A stretch of DNA of 61,787 nt. Origin: Bacteroidales bacterium. GTDB taxonomy: Bacteria > Bacteroidota > Bacteroidia > Bacteroidales > UBA932. A program made the position numbers and the translations under genes. How positions within the stretch are numbered: position 1 is the first letter of the stretch; the number at the start of each line of letters is the position of its first letter. The notes under the pieces were generated by a model that was not told the DNA's origin, searched no databases, and saw nothing but the letters and a program-made list of their open reading frames with translations. Location of the stretch: contig JAFUFP010000012.1 in NCBI GenBank assembly GCA_017469845.1, forward strand, positions 1 to 61,787, written 5' to 3'. Below, one piece after another: positions 26,059 through 34,592 of the stretch.

Positions 26059-27612
26059 ATGAGAAAAGCAATCGTCACATTGGCTGTCCTTTCAATGCTC
26101 CTGGGAGGCGGCGCATCAGCATCCGGACAGGCACGTCCGGCGGCCAAGAGTATCGAGCAGTCCCCCCAATACGTACAGGATTACATCAACATAATATCTT
26201 CCGCCGAGCCGATGAAAAGCGCTTCGCTCGGAGTCATGGCTATGACCGTCGGCGGCAAAACCCTTGTAAGCCACAATGCCGACAAGAAACTCATACCCGC
26301 CTCGAACACCAAACTCCTCTCAACCGGTCTCGCTATGCACGAACTCGGTGCCGACTTCAAGTTCAGGACCAGGATCGGGTACAGCGGAACGGTCGAAGAC
26401 GGTGTCCTGAAAGGTGACCTATACATAATCGGTGGAGGAGATCCCACGCTTGGTGTGAAGGATACGATCGTCTCCTACGTCGACGCCACTTTCGCCAAAT
26501 GGTACAACGCCATGAAAGCCGCAGGCATAAAGAGCATCGACGGAAGGATAATCGGTGACGGGCGATATTTCGAGGGCCAGCTTGAAAGGAACTCCTGGGA
26601 ATATGAGGACATCGGAACGTACTACGGCACCGGCGGCAACGGCCTGAGTTTCTACCGGAACGTGGTTGACATAAGCGTCAAGGCCGGTTCAAAGGTCGGA
26701 GCACCGATTTCACACGAGGTCACATACCCGGAGATGCCATGGATGACATATGTCTATTCCTGCACCACCGGAGCGAAAGGGACCGGAGACCAGCTGTACC
26801 TGTACACGACGGACCTCGCCCCGATTGGGGACCTGAGAGGAACTTTCGCCATTGACCGCCAACCGAAAAAGGAGGAAGTGTCGAACAAGTTCGGGGCGCT
26901 GACCTGCGCGCAGTATTTCAGCAAATATCTCGAGAAATACTCCGTGAAGGCCAAAGGTGGAATAGCGGACACTGATGTGAACGGCAACATAAGAACAGGA
27001 ATTTACCCCTTGCAAACCGCCGGAAAAGCAGAAGACGTCGAGAAATTGACCATCATTTCCACCACGGAATCCCCCACTCTCAAGAGGATAGCGAGGGTGA
27101 CCAACTATGACAGCGACAATTTCTACGCGGAGACTCTTCTTCGCACAGTGTCGAAGAAAAGGACCGGCAGCGCCGCTTATGACTCCTGCGGAGTAGCGGC
27201 TTCCAAAGTATTCAAGGACCTCGGCGTCGATGATTCCTACGGAATAGATCTGGTGGACGGCAGCGGGCTGTCAAGACAGGACAACATATCTCCGGACTTT
27301 TTCTGCCGATTTTTGAAGGCAATGATGTCCTCGCCTGCTTTCCCCGACTACATAGAGACACTCCTCAGCCCCGGTAAAGGAAGCTATTCCGCAAGAATGG
27401 CCGATGAGAGCGAGGCCCTGAAGAAGAGGATCTTCCTCAAGAGCGGGTCAATGAACGGAGTGAGGTGCTTCAGCGGATACATCGTCCCTTCTGACGGAGG
27501 CAAGGACGATACCATCGTTTTCTCCGTCATGGTGAACAACTACAGCGGACCGAACTGGAAGGTAATGGGACAGCTCGACAAGATTATCGCACTGATCGCC
27601 TCAATGAATTGA
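26059..27612 (+). CDS. dacB: D-alanyl-D-alanine carboxypeptidase/endopeptidase (PBP4, S13)
   Basis: Periplasmic class C penicillin-binding protein that trims peptidoglycan peptides. 517 residues with a signal peptide (1-24). The active-site triad is complete: S82-N-T-K85 (PASNTKLLS), SRQDN as the SxN motif within DGSGLSRQDN, and KSG in FLKSGSMNG. The PBP4-specific insert domains lie between the first two motifs. The start at 26059 is chosen for the signal peptide. A TATTTTTG box (26046-26053) sits only five bases before the ATG, with TTG 23 bases upstream, so either the transcript is leaderless or that box is not used. The deformylase-like gene follows after 7 bases. Confidence 0.92.
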   Translation: MRKAIVTLAVLSMLLGGGASASGQARPAAKSIEQSPQYVQDYINIISSAEPMKSASLGVMAMTVGGKTLVSHNADKKLIPASNTKLLSTGLAMHELGADFKFRTRIGYSGTVEDGVLKGDLYIIGGGDPTLGVKDTIVSYVDATFAKWYNAMKAAGIKSIDGRIIGDGRYFEGQLERNSWEYEDIGTYYGTGGNGLSFYRNVVDISVKAGSKVGAPISHEVTYPEMPWMTYVYSCTTGAKGTGDQLYLYTTDLAPIGDLRGTFAIDRQPKKEEVSNKFGALTCAQYFSKYLEKYSVKAKGGIADTDVNGNIRTGIYPLQTAGKAEDVEKLTIISTTESPTLKRIARVTNYDSDNFYAETLLRTVSKKRTGSAAYDSCGVAASKVFKDLGVDDSYGIDLVDGSGLSRQDNISPDFFCRFLKAMMSSPAFPDYIETLLSPGKGSYSARMADESEALKKRIFLKSGSMNGVRCFSGYIVPSDGGKDDTIVFSVMVNNYSGPNWKVMGQLDKIIALIASMN

Positions 27613-27619
27613 CGTCAAC

Positions 27620-28306
27620 ATGAAAGCATTGCCCTTACTTGTCATATCGGCCCTCGCGGCTCTCTGCTGCACCCCTTCCGATCCGGGAGACTTCCGCAAG
27701 GAAGAAAAGGAGATAATAAGGCGATCCGGTGAAGTGATGTACGTTCCCACCATTGAAGACCGTCAGGACTCCCTTCTTCTGCGTACGAAATGCATAGACT
27801 TCTCCGAAAAGGCCCTTTCCTCTCCGGAAATGAAGACCCTTTGCCGCAAGATGCTCTCCACCGTCCAGTCCCCGCAGCAGGATGGAGTGGGCCTCGCCGC
27901 CACTCAGGTGGGACTCGTCCACAGGATATTCGTCCTGCAGAGATTCGACAAGGAGGGAGAGCCGTTCGAGGTATATGCGAATGCCCACATTGAAGAGTAC
28001 TTGGGCGAGGTCTCCTACGGACCGGAAGGATGCCTTTCGGTTCCTCCGCTGAGAGGAAACGTTCCAAGGTATGAGGGTGTGATAGTGTCTTACCGGGATC
28101 CGTACACTCTCCGGCATGGGCGTGATACCGTATACGGATACACGGCGATCATCTTCCAGCATGAACATGACCACCTGGAAGGTACGCTCTATATTGACAA
28201 ATCCGAGGATGCCACACCTGATCCCGATTGGGAGGCGGAGAGAGAACCGTTCATCAAGGAAGGGCTTTACGAAAAGCCCTCCTGGATGAAGTTGCCTACC
28301 CTTTGA
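27620..28306 (+). CDS. Peptide deformylase homologue with lipoprotein-like signal
   Basis: Zinc/iron hydrolase of the peptide deformylase family, which normally removes formyl from nascent proteins in the cytoplasm. All three catalytic motifs are intact: GVGLAATQ (89-96), EGCLS (136-140) and HEHDH (181-185). Uniquely odd is the N terminus: KALPLLVISALAALCC looks like a signal peptide with C16 or C17 as lipid anchor, and about 55 extra residues precede the catalytic domain, giving 228 residues against a usual 180-190. The lipobox is not ideal. It is 7 bases after dacB, so it is coexpressed with a periplasmic enzyme. Its 3' end overlaps radA by 11 bases. Possible role: deformylation of exported peptides; this is inference. 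A housekeeping copy would be expected elsewhere. Confidence 0.85.
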   Translation: MKALPLLVISALAALCCTPSDPGDFRKEEKEIIRRSGEVMYVPTIEDRQDSLLLRTKCIDFSEKALSSPEMKTLCRKMLSTVQSPQQDGVGLAATQVGLVHRIFVLQRFDKEGEPFEVYANAHIEEYLGEVSYGPEGCLSVPPLRGNVPRYEGVIVSYRDPYTLRHGRDTVYGYTAIIFQHEHDHLEGTLYIDKSEDATPDPDWEAEREPFIKEGLYEKPSWMKLPTL

Positions 28307-29672
28307 ACACGGCTCTGACGAAGGCGGGAATATCCGCCACCTTCACCACTTCAATGGCGTTCTTGAGTTTGTTGTCGAATGAGGCGTACTTCGATACGTA
28401 TATCTTCTTGAATCCGAGTCTTGACGCTTCGGTGATTCTCCTTTCAATCTGACCGACAGGACGGATTTCTCCACTGAGGCCGACTTCTCCGGCAAAACAC
28501 ACGTCGGAAGGGATGGCGTAATCGAAGTTCGAACTCAGGACCGCACAAACCACAGCAAGGTCACAAGCAGGATCGGCCACTCTGAGACCTCCCGCCATAT
28601 TGAGGAACACGTCCTTCATGTTGAGTTTGAATCCGGCCCTCTTCTCCAGCACGGCCAAAAGCATGTTGAGTCTCCTGACGTCATAACCGGTCGCCGACCT
28701 TTGGGCAGTGCCGTAAGCGGCAGTGCTTACCAGGGCCTGGACCTCGAAGAGGAATGGCCTCAAACCATCAAGCATGGCGGCTATCGCAGTTCCGCTCAAT
28801 CCCTGTTCATGCATGGGCATCAGCATCTCGGAAGGATTGGTGACCTCACGGAGGCCCTTCCCCGTCATCTCGAAAACAGCCAGCTCCGAAGTGGAACCGA
28901 AACGGTTCTTTATGCTTCGCAGCAACCTGTACGACCCCTTGTCATCCCCTTCGAACTGAAGCACGACGTCCACGATATGTTCCAGAATCTTCGGTCCCGC
29001 GATATAGCCGTCCTTGGTAATGTGCCCGATGAGAATCACGGGAATTCCCGTCGACTTCGCGAAATGAAGCAACATCGAGGTGACTTCCTTTATCTGGGTG
29101 ACCGAACCGGCCGAAGAATCCACATTCGCGGAATACATGGTCTGGACAGAGTCCACTATCATGAGGCCGGGTTGGAGTTCATTCGCCTGAGCGAGGATGT
29201 TCTCCATGTTGGTCTCGCTGTAGATGTATATGTTGGAGTCATCGCCACCGAGCCTGTCCGCCCTCATCTTCACCTGACGGGGGCTCTCCTCTCCGGAGAC
29301 ATAGAGGGTCTTGATACCGGGGCAGCCCAGCGGAATCTGAATCGAGAGGGTTGACTTCCCTATTCCCGGTTCTCCGCCGATGAGGATGAGGGAACCTTCA
29401 ACGATTCCGCCGCCCAGAAGCCTGTCGACTTCTCCGTTTCCGAGTGACATCCTCTTCTCCTGGGCGGACCCCACTTCGCGGAGCTGCCTGGGGGATTGTC
29501 CCGCGCTTCTCGATGCGGCGACGGAGTTGCGTTTGGGCGCACCTGTGGCCACGGTCTTCTCGACCATCGTGTTCCATTCCCCGCAGGCGGGGCATCTTCC
29601 CATCCACTTGGGGGATTCGTTTCCGCAACTGGTGCAGAAGAATACGGTTTTTTCTTTTCCTGTAGCTGCCAT
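28296..29672 (-). CDS. radA: DNA repair protein RadA
   Basis: RecA-related ATPase that promotes branch migration in recombination repair. 458 residues: four-cysteine zinc finger C13, C16, C27, C30 (FFCTSCGNES...CPACGEW), Walker A GGEPGIGKST, the RadA-specific KNRFG motif (SIKNRFGSTSE), and a C-terminal Lon-like domain. Last gene of a nine-gene minus-strand series. Its last bases overlap the convergent deformylase-like gene. Confidence 0.96.
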   Translation of the reverse strand: MAATGKEKTVFFCTSCGNESPKWMGRCPACGEWNTMVEKTVATGAPKRNSVAASRSAGQSPRQLREVGSAQEKRMSLGNGEVDRLLGGGIVEGSLILIGGEPGIGKSTLSIQIPLGCPGIKTLYVSGEESPRQVKMRADRLGGDDSNIYIYSETNMENILAQANELQPGLMIVDSVQTMYSANVDSSAGSVTQIKEVTSMLLHFAKSTGIPVILIGHITKDGYIAGPKILEHIVDVVLQFEGDDKGSYRLLRSIKNRFGSTSELAVFEMTGKGLREVTNPSEMLMPMHEQGLSGTAIAAMLDGLRPFLFEVQALVSTAAYGTAQRSATGYDVRRLNMLLAVLEKRAGFKLNMKDVFLNMAGGLRVADPACDLAVVCAVLSSNFDYAIPSDVCFAGEVGLSGEIRPVGQIERRITEASRLGFKKIYVSKYASFDNKLKNAIEVVKVADIPAFVRAVFKG

Positions 29673-29683
29673 GGCCGGAAAGA

Positions 29684-30175
29684 CTATCTTTTCAGTTCAA
29701 AAACTTCCATTGAATGTATCCTGCCCTCATCAATATGGAATCTAAGGGCAGTGCGGACGACCTGCCAACCCTGAAGGCCGGCGGCTCCGGGATTGATCGC
29801 GAGCAGATTGTAGGTGTCGTCGTGCATGACTTTCAGGATATGCGAATGTCCGCATACGAAGATATCCGGACGGTGGGCGTCGATCATCGCCCTCACATTG
29901 AGAGGATAATGACCGGGATATCCGCCGATATGGGTCATAAGGACCTTCTTTCCCTCACAGTTGAAAAGCTGCGTAAGGGGGCATTCGAAACGGATTTCCT
30001 GGGCGTCGCAGTTCCCGTACACTCCGACGAGCGGTTTGAACGCGGAGATCTTGTGCACGAAATCTATCCCCCCGCCGAAATCTCCAGCATGCCAGATTTC
30101 ATCGACGGGCTCAAGGAACTTCTTGAACTCATCGCTGAACACCCCATGCGTATCCGATATGACACCGATGAACAT
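29684..30175 (-). CDS. YfcE/MJ0936-type metallophosphodiesterase
   Basis: 163-residue calcineurin-like phosphoesterase. Metal ligands in the usual order: D8 and H10 (ISDTHG), D32 (HAGDFGG), N55 (YGNCD), H in MTHIGGYPG and the GHSH motif. Members hydrolyse phosphodiesters in vitro; natural substrate unknown. Gaps of 11 and 6 bases to radA and the acyltransferase gene show cotranscription. Confidence 0.9.
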   Translation of the reverse strand: MFIGVISDTHGVFSDEFKKFLEPVDEIWHAGDFGGGIDFVHKISAFKPLVGVYGNCDAQEIRFECPLTQLFNCEGKKVLMTHIGGYPGHYPLNVRAMIDAHRPDIFVCGHSHILKVMHDDTYNLLAINPGAAGLQGWQVVRTALRFHIDEGRIHSMEVFELKR

Positions 30176-30181
30176 CTTCTT

Positions 30182-31360
30182 CTAGAGTTTGATGATTATC
30201 TTCTTCTTGTACAGAACCCACTGGATGCAGAAGATGATGAAAGCGAATATGAGGGCCCAAAGAAGCGATGTGTACTCGTTGGCGCCGAACCATTTCGCCT
30301 GGTTGAATCCCAGAGGAGACCATGTCTTGACGAGGACGGCGGACATCACGAATGCGGTAAGGGCGTTGGTTCCCATTATCTTGAATACGGTGAACGGCTT
30401 TTCATATCCGCGGACATCGATCCAATACATGAGGAAACCGAGCGCAAGCATAGCCCATCCGCCGGCATAAAGTACGTAAGAAGCGGACCAGAGGGCTTTG
30501 CTGATGGGAATCCAGATGCTGAGGATCATGGCAAGACCGAGGCTGAGGCATCCGTATACCATCGTCCTTGATACCACTCCTATCGGGGAACTTTCGATCA
30601 TGGACGGATCCGAGGAGTATCTCTTTCCGCTACGGATTATCATCGATCCGATGAGATAGCCAAGGAGTGCGGTACAAGCTCCCGTTAGGCTACCGAGGGG
30701 TCCCTCGGGATCAAATGCGACCGCATTCCCGTCCGCATTGCTGTATCCGTGATAGACATGATTGTCACCAAGAAGAGCTACATCTATCTTGCCCGAGATG
30801 TTGCCTTCCAAGGTGAACGGTCCCGGATCAGAGCCGAAGATGAGCAGAATCAGAGTATATACCGTCATCAGGACTCCCATGGCTATCATTATCTTCCCGG
30901 GGCGGCGGAGCCAAAGGGCTATGCATCCCGCTATCATGTAGGAGCAGCCGATTCTCTGAAGGACTCCGAAGATTCTCTTGTGGGCCAACCAATAGACATA
31001 GTTGGATCCGAAAGAAGCCGACGGATCATGGAGCGAAGTGGGGAAGAAGGGGTACAGATTGCACAGAAGTCCGACGAGGAAGATCAGAAGTCCCCTTCTT
31101 ATGACAGTCCAATATGTGGCCTTTGAGACGGTTTCACGTTTGGAGAATGAGAAAGCCATCGCGCATCCGACGCAGAAAAGGAAGAACGGATACACGAGGT
31201 CAGTCGGAGTACATCCGTTCCACCCCGCATGTTCAAGCGGAGGGAAGATATGGCTCCAGCTGCCGGGATTGTTGACTATGCACATGAAGGCTACCGTCAG
31301 TCCGCGCAGGACATCGAGAGAAACGTATCTTTTTGACGTTACGGTGCTTGTATTGCTCAT
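30182..31360 (-). CDS. HGSNAT-like membrane acyltransferase (DUF5009/NagX type)
   Basis: 392-residue inner-membrane protein with about 10-11 hydrophobic segments. The opening RYVSLDVLRGLTVAFMCIVN and TPTDLVYPFFLFCVGCAMAFS are signatures of the heparan-alpha-glucosaminide N-acetyltransferase-like family, whose bacterial members may acetylate amino sugars across the membrane. Substrate not known. It is in the middle of the mutL-radA operon, 22 bases after rsmE. Confidence 0.85.
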   Translation of the reverse strand: MSNTSTVTSKRYVSLDVLRGLTVAFMCIVNNPGSWSHIFPPLEHAGWNGCTPTDLVYPFFLFCVGCAMAFSFSKRETVSKATYWTVIRRGLLIFLVGLLCNLYPFFPTSLHDPSASFGSNYVYWLAHKRIFGVLQRIGCSYMIAGCIALWLRRPGKIMIAMGVLMTVYTLILLIFGSDPGPFTLEGNISGKIDVALLGDNHVYHGYSNADGNAVAFDPEGPLGSLTGACTALLGYLIGSMIIRSGKRYSSDPSMIESSPIGVVSRTMVYGCLSLGLAMILSIWIPISKALWSASYVLYAGGWAMLALGFLMYWIDVRGYEKPFTVFKIMGTNALTAFVMSAVLVKTWSPLGFNQAKWFGANEYTSLLWALIFAFIIFCIQWVLYKKKIIIKL

Positions 31361-31382
31361 TTGGGATGAAAATAAAGTTCGT

Positions 31383-32123
31383 TCAATCCATATTGTGGAA
31401 ATATACGGCGGATGTGGCCACTACTGCCGCAGTCTCGGTCCGGAGACGTGATTCTCCCAGATGCACCGGGATGAACCCGCATGAAAGGGCCAGGAGGGCC
31501 TCCTCTTTGGAGAAATCCCCTTCCGGTCCAATCATTATGATGATATCCTTTCCGGAGTAGGATCCCAGGACGGATTTGATGGATTTCCTGGGTACGGAAC
31601 CGTCTTCAAAGCAGTAGGCGATTAGTTTGAGGGAATCCTCCGGAGCGTTTTTGATGAAGTCCTTGACGGAAGAGACTGCACCGATGGCGGGAATCTTACC
31701 CTTGAGTGACTGTTTGGTGGCTGAAAGGAGTATCTTTGAAAGCCTTTCGGTCTTGACCACCTTCCTCTCGGAATGATCACCTATGAGAGGGACTATCGTG
31801 TCGACACCGATTTCGGTGGCCTTCTCGCAGAACCACTCATAGCGGTCCATGTTCTTGGTGGGGCATACCGCCATGGTGAGATTGTACTGATGACCTCCCC
31901 ACCCGGGTATGCGCTCGAGGATTTCGGCGACGGCTCCCTTCGGGGAATCATCCACGATGCGGCAGCAAAGAAGATCCCCTTCCCCGTCAATGACATTTAT
32001 CTCATCACCGGAGCGATGACGGAGAACCCTTATGCAGTGGGCGGACTCTTCCTCCGAAAGAGTGCAGAGCGTCCTGCCCCCTTCCGCCATTCCGCCGATA
32101 TTGCCGCTGTAGAAAATCTCCAT
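31383..32123 (-). CDS. rsmE: 16S rRNA (uracil-1498-N3)-methyltransferase
   Basis: Methylates U1498 of 16S rRNA with S-adenosylmethionine. 246 residues: N-terminal PUA-like domain (EESAHCIRVLRHRSGDEI), then a SPOUT knot methyltransferase with KNMDRYEWFCEKATEIGVD, SERKVVKTERL, MIGPEGDFSKEE and the C-terminal LGESRLRTETAA. Three bases after tsaC. Confidence 0.95.
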   Translation of the reverse strand: MEIFYSGNIGGMAEGGRTLCTLSEEESAHCIRVLRHRSGDEINVIDGEGDLLCCRIVDDSPKGAVAEILERIPGWGGHQYNLTMAVCPTKNMDRYEWFCEKATEIGVDTIVPLIGDHSERKVVKTERLSKILLSATKQSLKGKIPAIGAVSSVKDFIKNAPEDSLKLIAYCFEDGSVPRKSIKSVLGSYSGKDIIIMIGPEGDFSKEEALLALSCGFIPVHLGESRLRTETAAVVATSAVYFHNMD

Positions 32124-32126
32124 CGC

Positions 32127-32747
32127 TTATCCCCGGATAATTTCGATTTCACCCTTCATTCCGACTTTCAGAATCTGGGAAGAAAGGCCGGTTGATTCCT
32201 TCTCGAGCGAAGGATGGACGGTATAGTCCACGGCATCCTTTATCTCCTGGCTTATCTCCTTGAAATTCTTTGGGGAAGGTTCGCCTGAGATATTGGCGGA
32301 AGTGGAGACTACGGGACGTCCCAGCTTGAAGGCCAACTGACGGGCGAATTCCACCATGGGGATACGTATTCCGACTGAACCGTCTTCCGCCACGGCGTTG
32401 TACGCCAGGAAATGTTTGTCGGGGACGGCCTCCTCTCCCTCCGCGGGAGCTTTCGAGCGGATGGCTTCCGGATAGATGATGGTCATCGGACGGTCATTCA
32501 CTTCTATCAGCTGCACCGCCATCTCGGGGATATCCTTGACATAACGTCCTATCATGTCAAGACCGCTTGCCAGAAGGACAAGGGCCTTGCTGTCTTCACG
32601 CTTTTTGATGGAATATACTTTGGCCACCGCCTTGGGATTGGTGGCATCGCAACCGATCCCCCAAATGGTGTCCGTTGGATAAAGGATTATTCCGCCTTCA
32701 CGCATGACCTTTACGGCCTCGGCGATAATATCTGACTGTGATTTCAT
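32127..32747 (-). CDS. tsaC: Threonylcarbamoyl-AMP synthase (Sua5/YrdC/TsaC)
   Basis: Makes threonylcarbamoyl-AMP from threonine, bicarbonate and ATP for t6A37 modification of tRNAs. 206 residues. Recognised by YPTDTIWGIGCDA, KKREDSKALVLL and the VSTSANISGEPSP segment. Start codon overlaps the stop of the upstream EEP gene by four bases, a sign of translational coupling. Confidence 0.95.
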   Translation of the reverse strand: MKSQSDIIAEAVKVMREGGIILYPTDTIWGIGCDATNPKAVAKVYSIKKREDSKALVLLASGLDMIGRYVKDIPEMAVQLIEVNDRPMTIIYPEAIRSKAPAEGEEAVPDKHFLAYNAVAEDGSVGIRIPMVEFARQLAFKLGRPVVSTSANISGEPSPKNFKEISQEIKDAVDYTVHPSLEKESTGLSSQILKVGMKGEIEIIRG

Positions 32748-33880
32748 TGCTCGGGATTGTTTTCCAGTGAAACTGTTGTAATGACGGGGAAATGATCCGA
32801 AAAATAGACCTTCCCCACATCGTGTGACGTTACCGAGATGCTCTCGGGAACGAGGACATAATCAATTCTGACGAAAGGGCGAAGAAGGGCGTAAGTCGCT
32901 CCGAAGCCCTTTCCGGCCTCGACGAAGGAATCCTTCCTTCCCCTTTTCAGCCTGTAATAAGTGTATGACATCGGAGTATCGTTGAAGTCCCCCGCGACTA
33001 TCGCCTCATAAGGGCTGTTCTCGATGTCGGAAAGGACGGCCTCGACCTGACGCGGGCGTCTCAATATCGAGGACTTCATCTTCTGCTCGGTATCACGCAA
33101 CACCGCATTGGAGGTGGAATCGTCACCGGAGATCCTTCTCATAAGGACATTGGCGAGGCGCGAAACGGAGATGTTGTAACTCTGCAGATGGCAGTTGTAG
33201 ACCCTGAACTTTCTCTCCCCTATCCGGTAGTCCGCATAGATCGCGATATTGGAAGTCCCTTCGAAATCTATCTTCCCCTTATGGATGGCGCGCGTGCGTG
33301 AAAGAGTCACGTTCCCGTAGCATCCGTCATTGGTAGGGAACACGAAATACTCCAGATCGTATCCGGGGAATCTCGCCGAGAGGTCCTTCTTCATGGCTTC
33401 ATCACTGGGATACTGCACTTCCTGGAGACATACGATATCGGGATTGTGACGCCTCAGGTACGAGTCCACCGAATCAAGGCAGACGGACGGATCCTGTATT
33501 CTTGTCTTCTTGGATGAAAGGCGGTAGCGGCCGACATTGTAGGATATTATCTTGGCGTCCGCCACTTTTTCTTCCTGAACCTCATCCCCCTTCTTGGAGA
33601 ACTGATAATATCTGCCCACGATGAGAAGGGACGGGATCAGAACGACAAGGGGAATGACAGCCGCCTTCGAGCGACGGAATACTGCCCAGACGAAAAGGAA
33701 GGCGTTAAGGAGCCAAAGAGGGACGAAAAGAAGACCGAAAAGGGTCATGAACCACGCTTTGACCGGATTGAAGAACATCGAAACATAACTCACGACAAGA
33801 AGCCCCGCCGCGACGGTCATGAGAAACCTCGAGGTGATGCCAAGGAAAAGGCTCTTCTTCTTTTCTTCCTTGCGTGCCAT
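32744..33880 (-). CDS. Membrane-anchored endonuclease/exonuclease/phosphatase family protein
   Basis: 378 residues with three N-terminal membrane segments (about 12-95) and an EEP domain after about residue 105. Motifs: SYNVGRYR, CLQEVQ (metal glutamate), NCHLQS, GDFNDTPMSYTYY, and SDHFPV at the end, all typical of DNase I-like phosphodiesterases. The catalytic domain may face the periplasm or the cytoplasm; substrate unknown. In operon between rhomboid and tsaC. Confidence 0.88.
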   Translation of the reverse strand: MARKEEKKKSLFLGITSRFLMTVAAGLLVVSYVSMFFNPVKAWFMTLFGLLFVPLWLLNAFLFVWAVFRRSKAAVIPLVVLIPSLLIVGRYYQFSKKGDEVQEEKVADAKIISYNVGRYRLSSKKTRIQDPSVCLDSVDSYLRRHNPDIVCLQEVQYPSDEAMKKDLSARFPGYDLEYFVFPTNDGCYGNVTLSRTRAIHKGKIDFEGTSNIAIYADYRIGERKFRVYNCHLQSYNISVSRLANVLMRRISGDDSTSNAVLRDTEQKMKSSILRRPRQVEAVLSDIENSPYEAIVAGDFNDTPMSYTYYRLKRGRKDSFVEAGKGFGATYALLRPFVRIDYVLVPESISVTSHDVGKVYFSDHFPVITTVSLENNPEQ

Positions 33881-33891
33881 AGACTACCTTT

Positions 33892-34572
33892 CTATATCCA
33901 GCTGTCCCTGTCCCAGATCTTGTGGGTCTTTTTCCAGTAGAGCATCAGAAGCCAACCGATGAGCATACCGCCCAGATGCGCGAAATGCGCCACTCCGTCC
34001 GCTGTTCCGGTGACTCCCGTCAGGAGTTCAATTCCCGCGAAAATGAGTACGAACCACTTCGCCTTGAGCGAAACAGGAGGGAAGATAAGCGTCAGCACCG
34101 AGTCGGGATACATCATCGCATATCCGATGAGAACACCGTATATCGCTCCAGACGCACCGAGGGTCGGGGTGAGATACAGGTTATGGAGAGCAGCGGTGTT
34201 TCCGGAGGAGGCATAGGAGAGGGCCTGCAGATACTCCACGCCCGTATGTAAAGCCACGGCTCCGAGTCCCGTTATGAAATAGTACACCAGGAATTTCTTC
34301 GAACCGATGGTCCTTTCGAGGGCGGTACCGAAGATGAAGAGGGTGTACATATTGAAGAATATATGCCAGAATCCCCCATGCATGAACATATGGGTCAGAA
34401 TCTGCCACCATCTGAAGTATGGTGATGCGGGGAAGAACATGGCGAAAGTACCCACCATGAAATCCTCTCCGAAGAGGGTGGCCACGAACATTATCACATT
34501 CGTGATGATGAGATTTTTGGTGACTGTAGGCACATTTGCCATGAAGCCTTGTCCTTCGTTATAATATGCCAT
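33892..34572 (-). CDS. Rhomboid family intramembrane serine protease
   Basis: 226 residues, six or seven membrane segments. The catalytic serine is S141 in TLGASGAIYG and the partner histidine H199 in AHFAHLGGMLIG; the WWQILTHMFMHGGFWHIFFNMYTL segment is the family's HxxxN loop region. The ATG at 34572 is preferred to an in-frame TTG at 34578. Lies 20 bases after mutL. Confidence 0.93.
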   Translation of the reverse strand: MAYYNEGQGFMANVPTVTKNLIITNVIMFVATLFGEDFMVGTFAMFFPASPYFRWWQILTHMFMHGGFWHIFFNMYTLFIFGTALERTIGSKKFLVYYFITGLGAVALHTGVEYLQALSYASSGNTAALHNLYLTPTLGASGAIYGVLIGYAMMYPDSVLTLIFPPVSLKAKWFVLIFAGIELLTGVTGTADGVAHFAHLGGMLIGWLLMLYWKKTHKIWDRDSWI

Positions 34573-34592
34573 GGGCAAATTTCATTTTAGGG

